Made by a program: the position numbers and the translations under genes
The notes under the pieces: model-generated
Database searches by the model: none
What the model was told of the DNA's origin: nothing
The model's input: only the letters and a program-made list of their open reading frames with translations
Assembly (NCBI RefSeq): GCF_011046975.1
Contig: NZ_CP049253.1
Span: 2,294,001-2,358,000, forward strand
Direction: 5' to 3'
Origin: Microbacterium amylolyticum
Lineage (GTDB): Bacteria > Actinomycetota > Actinomycetes > Actinomycetales > Microbacteriaceae
DNA: 64,000 bases
Shown here: piece after piece, positions 55,849 to 64,000 of the stretch
Position numbering within the stretch: position 1 is the stretch's first letter
How the letters are laid out: each line of letters begins with the position of its first letter

Positions 55849-56736
55849 ATGGCCGAATCCGGGATTCTCCTCGTCGACAAGCCGCAGGGCATCACGAGTC
55901 ACGACGTCGTTGCGAAATCGCGCCGTGCGCGGGGAACGCGCAAGGTCGGACACGCCGGCACCCTCGACCCCATGGCGACAGGTTTGCTGCTTGTGGGGGT
56001 TCAGGACGCCACGCGTTTGCTGACCTACATCGTTGGCCTCGGAAAGACCTACTCCGCCACGATTCGGCTGGGGCAGACAACAACAACGGATGATGCCGAT
56101 GGCGACGTTCGCGAATCGACGGATGTCAGCGCAATCGACCACGCAGCGATCCTCGCGGGCATCGCGAAACTGACGGGCGAGATATCTCAGGTGCCGAGTA
56201 CCGTTTCGGCCATCAAGGTCGACGGCAAGCGAGCCTACGACCGCGTGCGCGCGGGCGAAGAAGTCGTGTTGAAAGCGCGTGACGTCACGATCTCCCGGTT
56301 CGACGTCATCGACGTGCGATGTGATGAGAACACGATTGACGTTGATGTGGAAGTGGACTGCTCTTCCGGCACCTACATCCGCGCCCTTGCCCGCGACCTC
56401 GGGGCCGATCTGGGCGTCGGCGGACACCTCACGCGGCTGCGGCGCACGCACATCGGTCTGTTCGACGTCGCCGATGCCGTCACGATCGACGGCCTCGAGG
56501 ACGCACCGCTGCTCACTCCGGCCGAGGTCGCATCCACGGTTCTTGGCGGGGTTCAGGTTACCGAGGAGCTCGCCCGCGACCTTCGCCACGGCAAGCGCGT
56601 TGACGCACCGCACCGCTTCGAGGGGGCGCGTGCGGCGATCGATCCGGCGGGCCGTCTTGTCGGCATCGTCGAGCGTCGGGGGGCCACTATGAAGAGCACG
56701 ATGAACATGCCAGAGCACCAGGAGAACGACCGATGA
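55849..56736 (+). CDS. truB: tRNA pseudouridine(55) synthase
   Basis: The 295-residue enzyme makes pseudouridine 55 in tRNA. It has MAESGILLVDKPQGITSHDV, the catalytic Asp40 in HAGTLDPMATGLL, GKTYSATIRLGQTTTTDDADG and VDCSSGTYIRALARDLG. ATG 55849 follows TAGGCT by 7 nt. The end overlaps the following membrane-protein start by 4 bases (ATGA). Confidence 0.96.
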   Translation: MAESGILLVDKPQGITSHDVVAKSRRARGTRKVGHAGTLDPMATGLLLVGVQDATRLLTYIVGLGKTYSATIRLGQTTTTDDADGDVRESTDVSAIDHAAILAGIAKLTGEISQVPSTVSAIKVDGKRAYDRVRAGEEVVLKARDVTISRFDVIDVRCDENTIDVDVEVDCSSGTYIRALARDLGADLGVGGHLTRLRRTHIGLFDVADAVTIDGLEDAPLLTPAEVASTVLGGVQVTEELARDLRHGKRVDAPHRFEGARAAIDPAGRLVGIVERRGATMKSTMNMPEHQENDR

Positions 56737-57101
56737 TTCTCGGATTCACGATCGCACAGGTCGTCGTTGCCGGCCTCGCCGGTCTGCTCTGCATCGCCAT
56801 CGGCCTTGCTGGACGTCGCCCCGGAGACGTTTCGGTTGGAGCCATAGCGCTCGTGCAACTGATGCTTGTTGCCCAGATCGTCGTTTCGATCGTTGCGCCG
56901 TTTGTCGGCAATAACGCCACCGGAAGCGTTCTCGAGTTCTGGGCGTATCTGATCACCGCGGCGATGCTACCGATCGGGGGCATCGTCTGGGCATTCATCG
57001 ATAGAACGCGCTGGAGCGTTGTCGTGATGGGCGTGCTGTCCCTTGCGGTAGCGGTGATGGTCTACCGCATGCACGTTATTTGGACAATTCAGGGAGCGTA
57101 A
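56733..57101 (+). CDS. small membrane protein, four helices
   Basis: The 122-residue protein has four hydrophobic segments (about 3-25, 36-57, 68-87, 95-115) with little between them. It resembles unnamed actinobacterial membrane proteins located between truB and ribF. Coupled to truB by ATGA overlap. Function unknown. Confidence 0.78.
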   Translation: MILGFTIAQVVVAGLAGLLCIAIGLAGRRPGDVSVGAIALVQLMLVAQIVVSIVAPFVGNNATGSVLEFWAYLITAAMLPIGGIVWAFIDRTRWSVVVMGVLSLAVAVMVYRMHVIWTIQGA

Positions 57102-57113
57102 GATCGAGCCGCT

Positions 57114-57548
57114 ATGACTGACGCCGCTCAGACCGCCCCCGCGCGTTCGCGCCGGATGACAGGGCTCGGAACCGTTCTCGTCTTTCTCTATGCCGTGATG
57201 GCGCTTGCGGCAACAGGCCGCTCGGTTGTGCAGATCATTGAACGCTTTGCCGAAGCCCCGGTTCCGTATACGCTCAGCGCGGCTGCCGCCATTGTGTACG
57301 TTCTCGCGACGGTCGCGCTTCTCGTATCGAAGAGCCCTACGTGGTACCGCATCGCATGGATTGCCGTGTGCTTCGAGCTGGCAGGTGTTCTGATCGTCGG
57401 AACGCTAAGCTGGGCCGTTCCCGACATCTTCCACGCCGAGGCCACGGTCTGGACACTGTATGGAAGCGGCTATTTCTGGGTTCCGCTGGTGTTGCCGTTC
57501 CTGGGCATCTGGTGGCTTGTCACGCACCGGCCACCCCGGGCGGTGTGA
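57114..57548 (+). CDS. small membrane protein, four helices
   Basis: The 144-residue protein starts MTDAAQTAPARSRRMTGLGT and has four helices (about 16-38, 53-72, 80-100, 118-138). A TAAGAT box 9 nt before the ATG suggests it may also have its own promoter. It precedes ribF by 5 bp. Function unknown. Confidence 0.8.
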   Translation: MTDAAQTAPARSRRMTGLGTVLVFLYAVMALAATGRSVVQIIERFAEAPVPYTLSAAAAIVYVLATVALLVSKSPTWYRIAWIAVCFELAGVLIVGTLSWAVPDIFHAEATVWTLYGSGYFWVPLVLPFLGIWWLVTHRPPRAV

Positions 57549-57553
57549 CTCGC

Positions 57554-58528
57554 ATGAATGTTTTCCGCTCGCCCGAAGAGATTCCCGCCGGCTACGGGCC
57601 CTCAGTTGTCGCGATCGGCAAGTTCGACGGCCTTCACGCCGGACACAGGGCGATCATCGACAAGCTGATGGTGGACGCCGCGTCACGCGATGCGCGGGCC
57701 GTTGCCGTGACGTTTGACCGCAACCCGCTTGCGACAATCGCTCCGGAGAAATGCCCGGAGTCCCTCGTCAGCCCTGAGCAGAAGCTCGACCTGCTGACCC
57801 AGACGGGGCTTGATGCCACGCTCATGCTGACCTTCGATGATGCCCTCGCGGCTCTTCCCGCCGAACAATTCGTCCAACGTGTTCTCCTCGGTGCCTTGGA
57901 GACGAGCCGCGTGCTGGTGGGGAAGGACTTCCGCTTTGGTCGCGGGGGAGCGGGAGATGTTGACCTGCTCCGGCGCATGGGGGAGGAACACGGTTTTGTG
58001 ACGTCGGTGATTGACGATGTCGCAAGCGCGGCGCTTCCCGGAGAGAACACCGGCCGGCGCGTGTCATCGACCTGGGTGCGCGAACTCCTGGAACAGGGCG
58101 AAGTTGAACGAGCGGCCAAACTGCTCGGCCGCTCCCACGCTGTGCGCGGCGAGGTTGTTCGTGGGTTGCAGCGGGGCAGGGAGCTTGGTTTCCCGACCGC
58201 GAACCTCGAGCGGGAATCAGCGGGGTTTGTCCCGGCAGACGGCGTGTACGCGGGATGGCTCGTTGTGCGGCGTCCCATCGGGCAGCTGGGCAGTGGGTCG
58301 CGCTATCCCGCCGCGATCTCGGTCGGAACGAATCCGACGTTCGACGATGTTCCCGCCCGCGTCGTCGAAGCGCATGTCATCGATCGCACGGATCTCGACC
58401 TCTATGGCGTCACCGTCGACGTTGAGTTCGTCGCGCGCATCCGCGGGATGGAGGCATTCGACGGCCTTGACGCGCTGATCGCGCGGATAGCGGCGGATGT
58501 GGAAGACACCCGCCGCCTTCTCGCATAA
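57554..58528 (+). CDS. ribF: bifunctional riboflavin kinase / FAD synthetase
   Basis: The 324-residue protein has an N-terminal FMN adenylyltransferase domain (VVAIGKFDGLHAGHRAII with the nucleotidyl motif, TFDRNPLATIAP, VSSTWVRELLEQGEVERAAKLLGR) and a C-terminal riboflavin kinase domain (ELGFPTANLE, PADGVYAGWL, VGTNPTFDD). It makes FMN and FAD. The truB-ribF neighbourhood is a common actinobacterial arrangement. Confidence 0.96.
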   Translation: MNVFRSPEEIPAGYGPSVVAIGKFDGLHAGHRAIIDKLMVDAASRDARAVAVTFDRNPLATIAPEKCPESLVSPEQKLDLLTQTGLDATLMLTFDDALAALPAEQFVQRVLLGALETSRVLVGKDFRFGRGGAGDVDLLRRMGEEHGFVTSVIDDVASAALPGENTGRRVSSTWVRELLEQGEVERAAKLLGRSHAVRGEVVRGLQRGRELGFPTANLERESAGFVPADGVYAGWLVVRRPIGQLGSGSRYPAAISVGTNPTFDDVPARVVEAHVIDRTDLDLYGVTVDVEFVARIRGMEAFDGLDALIARIAADVEDTRRLLA

Positions 58529-58534
58529 CGGGCT

Positions 58535-59236
58535 TTAGTACGAGCTGGTGTCCTCTGCTCCGGCCTCACCGTCGCGCAGAGCCTGCAGAATCGTGGCGCT
58601 GGCGCTTGTGCCAAGTCGTGTTGCGCCTGCTTCGAGCATCGCGACAGCCGAGTCGAGGCCGCGAACACCGCCCGATGCCTTGACCTGGGTCGTTGTGACG
58701 TTGTCGCGCATGATCATCACGTGCGGAACGGTTGCGCCGCCGCCAGCGAAGCCGGTTGACGTCTTGACGAACGTCGCACCGCCCTGTTCGGTCAGCCGCG
58801 AGCCGCGCGCGATCTGTTCGTCATCGAGGAAGCTGGTCTCGAGGATCACCTTGGTGACGAGACCCTCTGCAGCCGCGACAACGGCGCGGATGTCGGCGAG
58901 CACGCGCTCATCGTCACCGTCGAGCAGCGCTCCGATGTGGACGACCATGTCGAACTCGGTTGCGCCATCTGCCTGAGCCTGATGCACTTCGGCGACCTTC
59001 GCGGCCGTCGAGGTCGTGCCATGGGGGAATCCGATTACGGTTCCCACCGCGACGCCGGTCCCTGCGAGGCGGCTTGTGGCGTACGCCACATCGGACGGGC
59101 GGACGCAGACGCTGAACACGCCCCACTCCGCGGCAATGTCGAGTTCGTGGTCGACCTCCGCACGGGTGAGATTGGGCTTGAGGATCGCGTGATCGATCGT
59201 TGCCGCGACCATTTTCTCGGTGAACTGGGGTGCCAT
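58535..59236 (-). CDS. deoC: deoxyribose-phosphate aldolase
   Basis: The 233-residue class I aldolase cleaves 2-deoxyribose 5-phosphate. It has DHAILKPNLTRAEVD, FSVCVRPSDV, GTVIGFPHG and the Schiff-base Lys in ATFVKTSTGF, followed by KASGGVRGLDSA. ATG 59236 lies 6 nt after TAGCCT, so the mRNA is probably leaderless. Confidence 0.95.
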   Translation of the reverse strand: MAPQFTEKMVAATIDHAILKPNLTRAEVDHELDIAAEWGVFSVCVRPSDVAYATSRLAGTGVAVGTVIGFPHGTTSTAAKVAEVHQAQADGATEFDMVVHIGALLDGDDERVLADIRAVVAAAEGLVTKVILETSFLDDEQIARGSRLTEQGGATFVKTSTGFAGGGATVPHVMIMRDNVTTTQVKASGGVRGLDSAVAMLEAGATRLGTSASATILQALRDGEAGAEDTSSY

Positions 59237-59422
59237 GATCACAGGCTACCCGCGCGAGTATCAGGAAGAACCCCGCGCATGGCGTAGACTGTGCGTGTTA
59301 CCGCGGCGCACTTCACCGGATTCTCCGGTTCGCGCAGGTCCACGGCTGGTCTCGCAGCGCCCGCGACGCACGATCTCACAGCCCGCAGGCGCCGGCCCGC
59401 GGTGATCAGGCTCAGGAGGAGC

Positions 59423-61567
59423 ATGCCGACTACGGCACCCGCGCGACAGCGCAAGAAGTCCTCGTCCGCACGCCGCGACGACGAGGCGCCCATCATCCCC
59501 ATTCTCGCGCGCAAAGTGCGAGAGGTTGAGCAGAAGGCTCAGAAGAACAAGCTGGGCCCGACTAATCGGGTGAAGTTCCAGGTGATCGCCTTCCTCGTTC
59601 GCGAGGAGCGCGCCAGGGTCAAGGGCGATGAGAGCGTCTCTGACGGCACGCGCGCCGAACTGCTGAAGCGACTCGATGGCGTTGCCACGATCCTCGCGAA
59701 GACGGCAGCGCGCGACACGTCCCTCATCCAGCTTCTCGAGGTGGATCAGGCGACCACTCCTGTTGCGAAGCGTATGCGTCGTGACTGGCTACTGGAGGCC
59801 GGCGTTGATCTCGCACCGGAAGAGCTCGTCATCGACGATGCGAAGCCGAAGACTGCCGAGACAGCGGGCCCGGCGATCGTGTCGGAGCGCGCGGTGCGCC
59901 CCGAGCAGGTGGACGCCAGGGTCGAGTCGAACCCCTTCCTCGCCCCGGATTTGTCGAAGGCCTCGGCCTGCGATCATCCCCGTCGTCGTTTGGATGGCTG
60001 GGAGCTGATGGGCCCGCTGTACAAGGCATTCGCCCTAGGCTCCGGTGGCGGCTCGGCCGTGATGCCGTTGCCTCCCGTTCCTGAGTTCGATCGTCTTTCG
60101 CCGCGCGGTCTTGCGATCATGCCGCACCAGTCGCGCATGCTGGAATCGGTGCGCGAGGGCCACCGGAGCTTCCTGCTCGCCGACGAGCCGGGCCTCGGTA
60201 AAACGGCGCAGTCGGTTCTCGCGGCATCGGTGGCAAACGCGTATCCGCTCGTTGTGGTCGTCCCGAACGTCGTCAAGATGAACTGGGCCCGCGAGGTGCA
60301 GCGCTGGACGCCGCAGCGTCGCGCAACCGTGATCATGGGCGATGGCAAAGACGTTGACGCCTTTGCTGACGTGTTCATCATCAACTACGAGATTCTCGAC
60401 AGGCACATCGGCTGGCTGGCCGAGATCGGCCTCAAGGGCATGGTCGTTGATGAGGCGCACTTCATTAAGAACCTCTCCTCGCAGCGTTCGCAGAATGTGC
60501 TTGCGCTGGCGCAGCGCCTGCGGGATACGGTGCCGAACCCGCTGATGATGGCGCTCACGGGAACGCCCCTGATCAACGACGCCGAGGACTTCGACGCCAT
60601 CTGGCGTTTCCTCAACTGGGCAGACGGCACAAAGCCGGGTGACCAGCTCATGGAACGGCTGGATTCCACCGGCTACACCCCGGCGGACAAGGCGTTTTAT
60701 CCCGCTGCACGCCAGGCCGTGATCGATCTCGGCATTGTGCGTCGCCGCAAGAAGGACGTCGCGAAGGACCTTCCCGACAAGCTCGTTGCCGATATGCCCG
60801 TTCAGCTGGACGATGAGTTCGGCCGTTCGATTGCAAAGGCGGAGCGCGAGCTCGCGCGCCGTCTGGCAGACAGGTACCGCCGCATTCTCGAGGCCCGCGG
60901 TGACCGCGGCCTCGCGCCAGGCGAGATCGACGAAGACATCGTGCAGCTCGTCGCTCACGGTGAGCTCGAAGAAGCCAAGGCAAAGGACGCCACGGGCGAT
61001 AACGTGTTCTCCATGGTCCGCCGAATCGGTCAGGGAAAGGCATCCCTCGCCGCCGACTACGCCGCCCAGCTGCAGCGTTCCGTCGGCAAGGTTGTCTTCT
61101 TCGCGAAGCACATCGACGTCATGGACACCGCGGAACGCACGCTCGCCGAGGCCGGTGTGAAGACCGTCTCGATCCGGGGCGAGCAGACTGCTGTTGCTCG
61201 GCAGGCGGCGATTGACGCGTTCAACGAAGATCCCGCTGTTGGCGTCATCGTGTGTTCGCTCACGGCTGCCGGCGTCGGCGTCAACCTGCAGGCGGCGTCG
61301 AACGTTGTTCTTGCCGAGCTCAGCTGGACAGCTGCGGAGCAGACGCAGGCGATCGACCGCGTTCATCGCATCGGCCAGGACGAGCCTGTCACGGCATGGC
61401 GCATCATCGCGGCAAACACGATCGACACCAAGATCGCCGAGCTTATCGACCAGAAGGAAGGCCTCGCAGCCCGAGCCCTCGACGGTGAGCAGACCAGCGA
61501 TGCTCCGGTTGAGTCCGTTCAGCTGGCTGCCCTCAAGGCTCTTCTGCGCGACGCGCTCCAGACATAG
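59423..61567 (+). CDS. SNF2-type DEAD/DEAH helicase
   Basis: The 714-residue protein has a charged N-terminal region (about 1-215) of unknown fold, then the SNF2 motor: I LADEPGLGKTAQS, Ia VVVPNVVKMNWAREVQRW, II VVDEAHFIKN, III MALTGTPLIND, V GVIVCSLTAAGVGVNLQAA and VI QAIDRVHRIGQ. This resembles SMARCAL1-like bacterial helicases, but the HARP motif is not seen. The target DNA structure is unknown. ATG 59423 has aggagg 5 nt upstream. Confidence 0.88.
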   Translation: MPTTAPARQRKKSSSARRDDEAPIIPILARKVREVEQKAQKNKLGPTNRVKFQVIAFLVREERARVKGDESVSDGTRAELLKRLDGVATILAKTAARDTSLIQLLEVDQATTPVAKRMRRDWLLEAGVDLAPEELVIDDAKPKTAETAGPAIVSERAVRPEQVDARVESNPFLAPDLSKASACDHPRRRLDGWELMGPLYKAFALGSGGGSAVMPLPPVPEFDRLSPRGLAIMPHQSRMLESVREGHRSFLLADEPGLGKTAQSVLAASVANAYPLVVVVPNVVKMNWAREVQRWTPQRRATVIMGDGKDVDAFADVFIINYEILDRHIGWLAEIGLKGMVVDEAHFIKNLSSQRSQNVLALAQRLRDTVPNPLMMALTGTPLINDAEDFDAIWRFLNWADGTKPGDQLMERLDSTGYTPADKAFYPAARQAVIDLGIVRRRKKDVAKDLPDKLVADMPVQLDDEFGRSIAKAERELARRLADRYRRILEARGDRGLAPGEIDEDIVQLVAHGELEEAKAKDATGDNVFSMVRRIGQGKASLAADYAAQLQRSVGKVVFFAKHIDVMDTAERTLAEAGVKTVSIRGEQTAVARQAAIDAFNEDPAVGVIVCSLTAAGVGVNLQAASNVVLAELSWTAAEQTQAIDRVHRIGQDEPVTAWRIIAANTIDTKIAELIDQKEGLAARALDGEQTSDAPVESVQLAALKALLRDALQT

Positions 61568-61644
61568 CTCGCGGACATCTCCGGGACACCGGGATTTCTT
61601 CGTGACGACGTTCATGCACCATCGGAAGGAATAGGCTCGACACT

Positions 61645-62673
61645 ATGAAGATCGGGATCCTCACCTCGGGCGGCGACTGCCCCGGATTGAACGCGGTGAT
61701 CCGCGGCGCTGTGCTCAAGGGCACGCGCAAGTACGACATTGAGTTCATCGGTATTCGCGACGGCTGGCGCGGCCTTGTCGACGCAGATTTCTTCCCCCTG
61801 GAGCGTCGCGACGTCAAGGGGCTGTCGAAGGTGGGCGGCACGATTCTCGGAACCAGCCGCACGAACCCCTACGAGGGCGACCGCGGCGGCGCCGAGAACA
61901 TCAAGAAGACCCTGTGGGGACACAAGATCGACGGTGTGATCGCGATCGGCGGCGAGGGCACTCTCGCAGCGGCCAACCGTCTGCACAACGACGGCATCCC
62001 GATGATCGGCGTTCCGAAGACCATCGACAACGACCTGCGCGCCACCGACTACTCGTTTGGTTTCGACACGGCGGTCAACATTGCCCAGGAGGCCATGGAC
62101 CGCCTACGCACAACTGGTGATTCGCACCAGCGCTGCATGGTGGCAGAAGTGATGGGCCGACACGTCGGCTGGATCGCGCTGCACTCCGGTATGGCTGCCG
62201 GTGCGCACATCATCTGCATCCCCGAGGTGCCTCTGACAATCGACGAAATCGCCGAGCGCGTCACCGATGCGGCAGAGCGTGGCCGCGCGCCCCTCGTTGT
62301 CGTGGCCGAGGGCTTCAAGCTCAAGGGCCAGGACGAGGCCTACAGCGATAAGGGCCTCGACGCCTTCAACCGTCCGCGCCTGGGCGGCATCGGCGAGGTT
62401 CTCGCCCCGCTCATCGAAGAGATGACGGGCATCGAGACGCGCTCGACCGTTCTCGGACACATTCAGCGGGGCGGCTCGCCCTCCGGCTTTGACCGCGTTC
62501 TCGCAACGCGCCTCGGTCTGCACGCGGCCGACGCCGTTGTTGACGGTGCCTGGGGCCAGATGGTCGCCATGAAGGGCACAGAAATCGAGCGCGTCGACTT
62601 CGCAGAAGCCCTCGGGGAGCTCAACGGCGTTCCGATGCACCGCTACGAAGAGGCCGCAGCGCTCTTCGGCTGA
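61645..62673 (+). CDS. pfkA: ATP-dependent 6-phosphofructokinase
   Basis: The 342-residue enzyme phosphorylates fructose 6-phosphate. It has ILTSGGDCPGLNAVI, GGEGT at 102-106 and PKTIDND at 124-130, then GRHVGWIA and GHIQRGGSPS. Gly at the first diagnostic site indicates ATP use, while Lys at the second is typical of the actinobacterial class. ATG 61645 follows TAGGCT by 7 nt (leaderless). Confidence 0.95.
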   Translation: MKIGILTSGGDCPGLNAVIRGAVLKGTRKYDIEFIGIRDGWRGLVDADFFPLERRDVKGLSKVGGTILGTSRTNPYEGDRGGAENIKKTLWGHKIDGVIAIGGEGTLAAANRLHNDGIPMIGVPKTIDNDLRATDYSFGFDTAVNIAQEAMDRLRTTGDSHQRCMVAEVMGRHVGWIALHSGMAAGAHIICIPEVPLTIDEIAERVTDAAERGRAPLVVVAEGFKLKGQDEAYSDKGLDAFNRPRLGGIGEVLAPLIEEMTGIETRSTVLGHIQRGGSPSGFDRVLATRLGLHAADAVVDGAWGQMVAMKGTEIERVDFAEALGELNGVPMHRYEEAAALFG

Positions 62674-62686
62674 TCGGCGCCACACC

Positions 62687-62733
62687 CACAGAAGGAGGGC
62701 CGGAAGCGAATCGCTTCCGGCCCTCCTTCTGTG
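62687..62733. terminator. bidirectional hairpin between pfkA and ptrB
   Basis: Two 23-bp arms beginning cacagaaggagggccggaag are perfectly complementary around a single central base. It lies between two convergent genes and can stop transcription from both sides. Confidence 0.85.
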
Positions 62734-62736
62734 TCC

Positions 62737-64000
62737 CTACTCCTCGATGCCGAGGGTGTCGAGCATCCATGCCAACTGGTAGGCGCGTTCCTTCCACGCG
62801 TTGTATCGGCCGGAGACGCCGCCGTGCCCGGCCACCATCTCGCATTTCATCAGCGCATCGGCCCCGGCCTCGCGCAGACGCTGCACCCACTTCGCGGGTT
62901 CGACGTAATACACGCGAGTGTCGTTGAGCGATGTCATCGCCAGGATCTTCGGATAGTGCGCGTCGTCTCGCACGTTCTCGTACGGGGAATACCCCTTCAT
63001 GTACTCATAGAACGATGCATCGTGCAGAGGATCGCCCCATTCCTCCCATTCGATGACAGTGAGGGGAAGGGAAGGATCGAGGATCGTCGTCAGGGCATCG
63101 ACGAAGGGGACGTCCGCGAGAATACCGCCGAACAGCTCAGGCGCAAGGTTCGCCACTGCGCCCATCAAGAGCCCTCCGGCGGAGCCGCCTTCCGCAATGA
63201 TCTGAGCGGGGGTCGTGTAACCACGATTGACGAGGTACCTGGCCACGTCGACGAAGTCGGTGAAGCTATTGCGCTTGTTCTTGAGCTTCCCGTTTTCGTA
63301 CCATGCCCGTCCCATTTCGCCGCCGCCACGAACGTGGGCGACGGCGAAGACCACGCCACGGTCGAGCATCGACAGGCGGGCCGTGGAGAAGGCCGGATCG
63401 ATGGAGTGCTCGTATGCGCCGTAGCCGTACATGTGTACGGGCCGGGGCGCCTCTCCGGGCTCGCCGAATGACCGCTTCCAGACGAGGGAGACGGGAATCT
63501 GCGTGCCATCGTCAGCGTTCGCCCAGAGCCGCTTTTGGCCGTACTCATCGGGGGAGTAGCCACCGAGCACCGTCGAACGCTTCAGAAGGCGCAGTTCCTG
63601 TGACGCGACGTGGTAGTCGTACAGCGTTCCGGGCGTTGTGAACGAGCCGAAGTGAACGCGAACGGTGGGCTGCGCCCATTCGGGGTTGCCCGCTGCTCCC
63701 GCCGTGTAGAGAGGCTCGTCGAAGGCAATCTCGTGAATGTCGTGAGACGAGTAGTCCATGATGCCGATGCGGGGAATACCTCCCTCGCGGTACTCAACGA
63801 TCGCATAGTCCCGCAGACAGTCGACGTCTTCGAGACGCACACCGGGCCGGTGCGGGATGATCACCTCGGGCTCCGCGCTCTCATCGTCAAGGGGGAGGCG
63901 GATGAGTTGGAAGTCTTGTGCGTCCTGGTTGTGCAGCACGTACAGCCAGTCGCGCCCGTCGATCACGGCGTGGTCAACGGAAAACTCGACCCGATCTTCG
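62737..64000 (-). CDS. ptrB: oligopeptidase B / prolyl oligopeptidase family, C-terminal part (partial)
   Basis: The window holds the last 420 residues of a serine peptidase of the S9 family. The propeller end (DGRDWLYVLHNQDAQDFQLI) is followed by the catalytic domain: RPVHMYGYGAYEHS, VVFAVAHVRGGGEMGRAWYE, the nucleophile in AEGGSAGGLLMG and the C-terminal VAGHGGVSGRYN with the catalytic His. It cleaves short peptides after basic residues. The N-terminal part extends beyond 64000; the frame is open to the window edge. Confidence 0.93.
   Translation of the reverse strand, partial: EDRVEFSVDHAVIDGRDWLYVLHNQDAQDFQLIRLPLDDESAEPEVIIPHRPGVRLEDVDCLRDYAIVEYREGGIPRIGIMDYSSHDIHEIAFDEPLYTAGAAGNPEWAQPTVRVHFGSFTTPGTLYDYHVASQELRLLKRSTVLGGYSPDEYGQKRLWANADDGTQIPVSLVWKRSFGEPGEAPRPVHMYGYGAYEHSIDPAFSTARLSMLDRGVVFAVAHVRGGGEMGRAWYENGKLKNKRNSFTDFVDVARYLVNRGYTTPAQIIAEGGSAGGLLMGAVANLAPELFGGILADVPFVDALTTILDPSLPLTVIEWEEWGDPLHDASFYEYMKGYSPYENVRDDAHYPKILAMTSLNDTRVYYVEPAKWVQRLREAGADALMKCEMVAGHGGVSGRYNAWKERAYQLAWMLDTLGIEE

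Noticed and set aside
63964-63966. GTG at the minus-strand position 63966 as start of the peptidase
   Set aside because: The frame is open to the window edge and encodes further family-like residues, so the gene is simply cut by the window.

Overview
The window is a stretch of high-GC actinobacterial chromosome. Protein content (a complete F1Fo ATP synthase operon, an actinobacterial-type NusA of 329 residues, F420/LLM-type oxidoreductase, PFK of the GGEGT/PKTIDND class, DUF5684 and YlxR proteins) and the frequent leaderless starts point to Micrococcales, most likely a Microbacteriaceae member close to Microbacterium. The genus is inferred from protein similarity by eye, not computed.

Layout. 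1-6125: end of atpB then atpEFHAGDC, closed by a hairpin at 6141-6176. 6203-11614: yaaA, a DUF5684 membrane protein, a PP2C phosphatase and an EccC/FtsK-like ATPase. 11622-13876: OsmC, L-asparaginase II and a PlsC-like acyltransferase. 14039-19074: a probable operon of FKBP lipoprotein, dxr, a MurE-like ligase and rseP. 19104-22651: a minus-strand operon of a fused TrpEG-type synthase and a FAD oxidoreductase, preceded by a tryptophan-attenuator leader peptide with three consecutive Trp codons. 22692-26557: ispG, a DUF559/AbiEi-like protein, a monooxygenase, an SMR efflux pair and its divergent TetR regulator.

26582-30109 is an accessory insertion. A 3.3 kb composite element with IS1634-like ends, 5-bp target duplications and an internally deleted IS3 copy splits a small membrane-protein gene. 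It carries a divergent pair of PH-like proteins. Next comes an LLM oxidoreductase and a Wadjet-type SMC operon jetABC (31085-36574) with no jetD beside it. 36571-40029 holds a quinone-reductase/TetR pair with palindromic operators, a C-terminally truncated methyltransferase, an XRE regulator with an apparent internal deletion, and an autoregulated-looking ArsR-type operon.

40162-49834 returns to housekeeping genes: proS, a secreted multidomain nuclease with chitin-binding-like repeats, nusA-ylxR-infB-rbfA (no rimP in front). 49843-52289 is an ABC-2 exporter pair. 52447-53114 holds an ISL3 remnant that has cut away the front of a gene for a sortase-anchored (LAPTG) surface protein. 53147-64000 contains a CGNR regulator, mutY, a lipoprotein, a GNAT enzyme, truB, two membrane proteins, ribF, deoC, an SNF2 helicase, pfkA and the 3' part of ptrB.

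Cross-cutting points: at least 13 genes have a TANNNT-like -10 box 6-7 nt before the start codon, which implies leaderless mRNAs. All three insertion sequence families seen here are internally deleted derivatives. No tRNA, rRNA or CRISPR array was seen.
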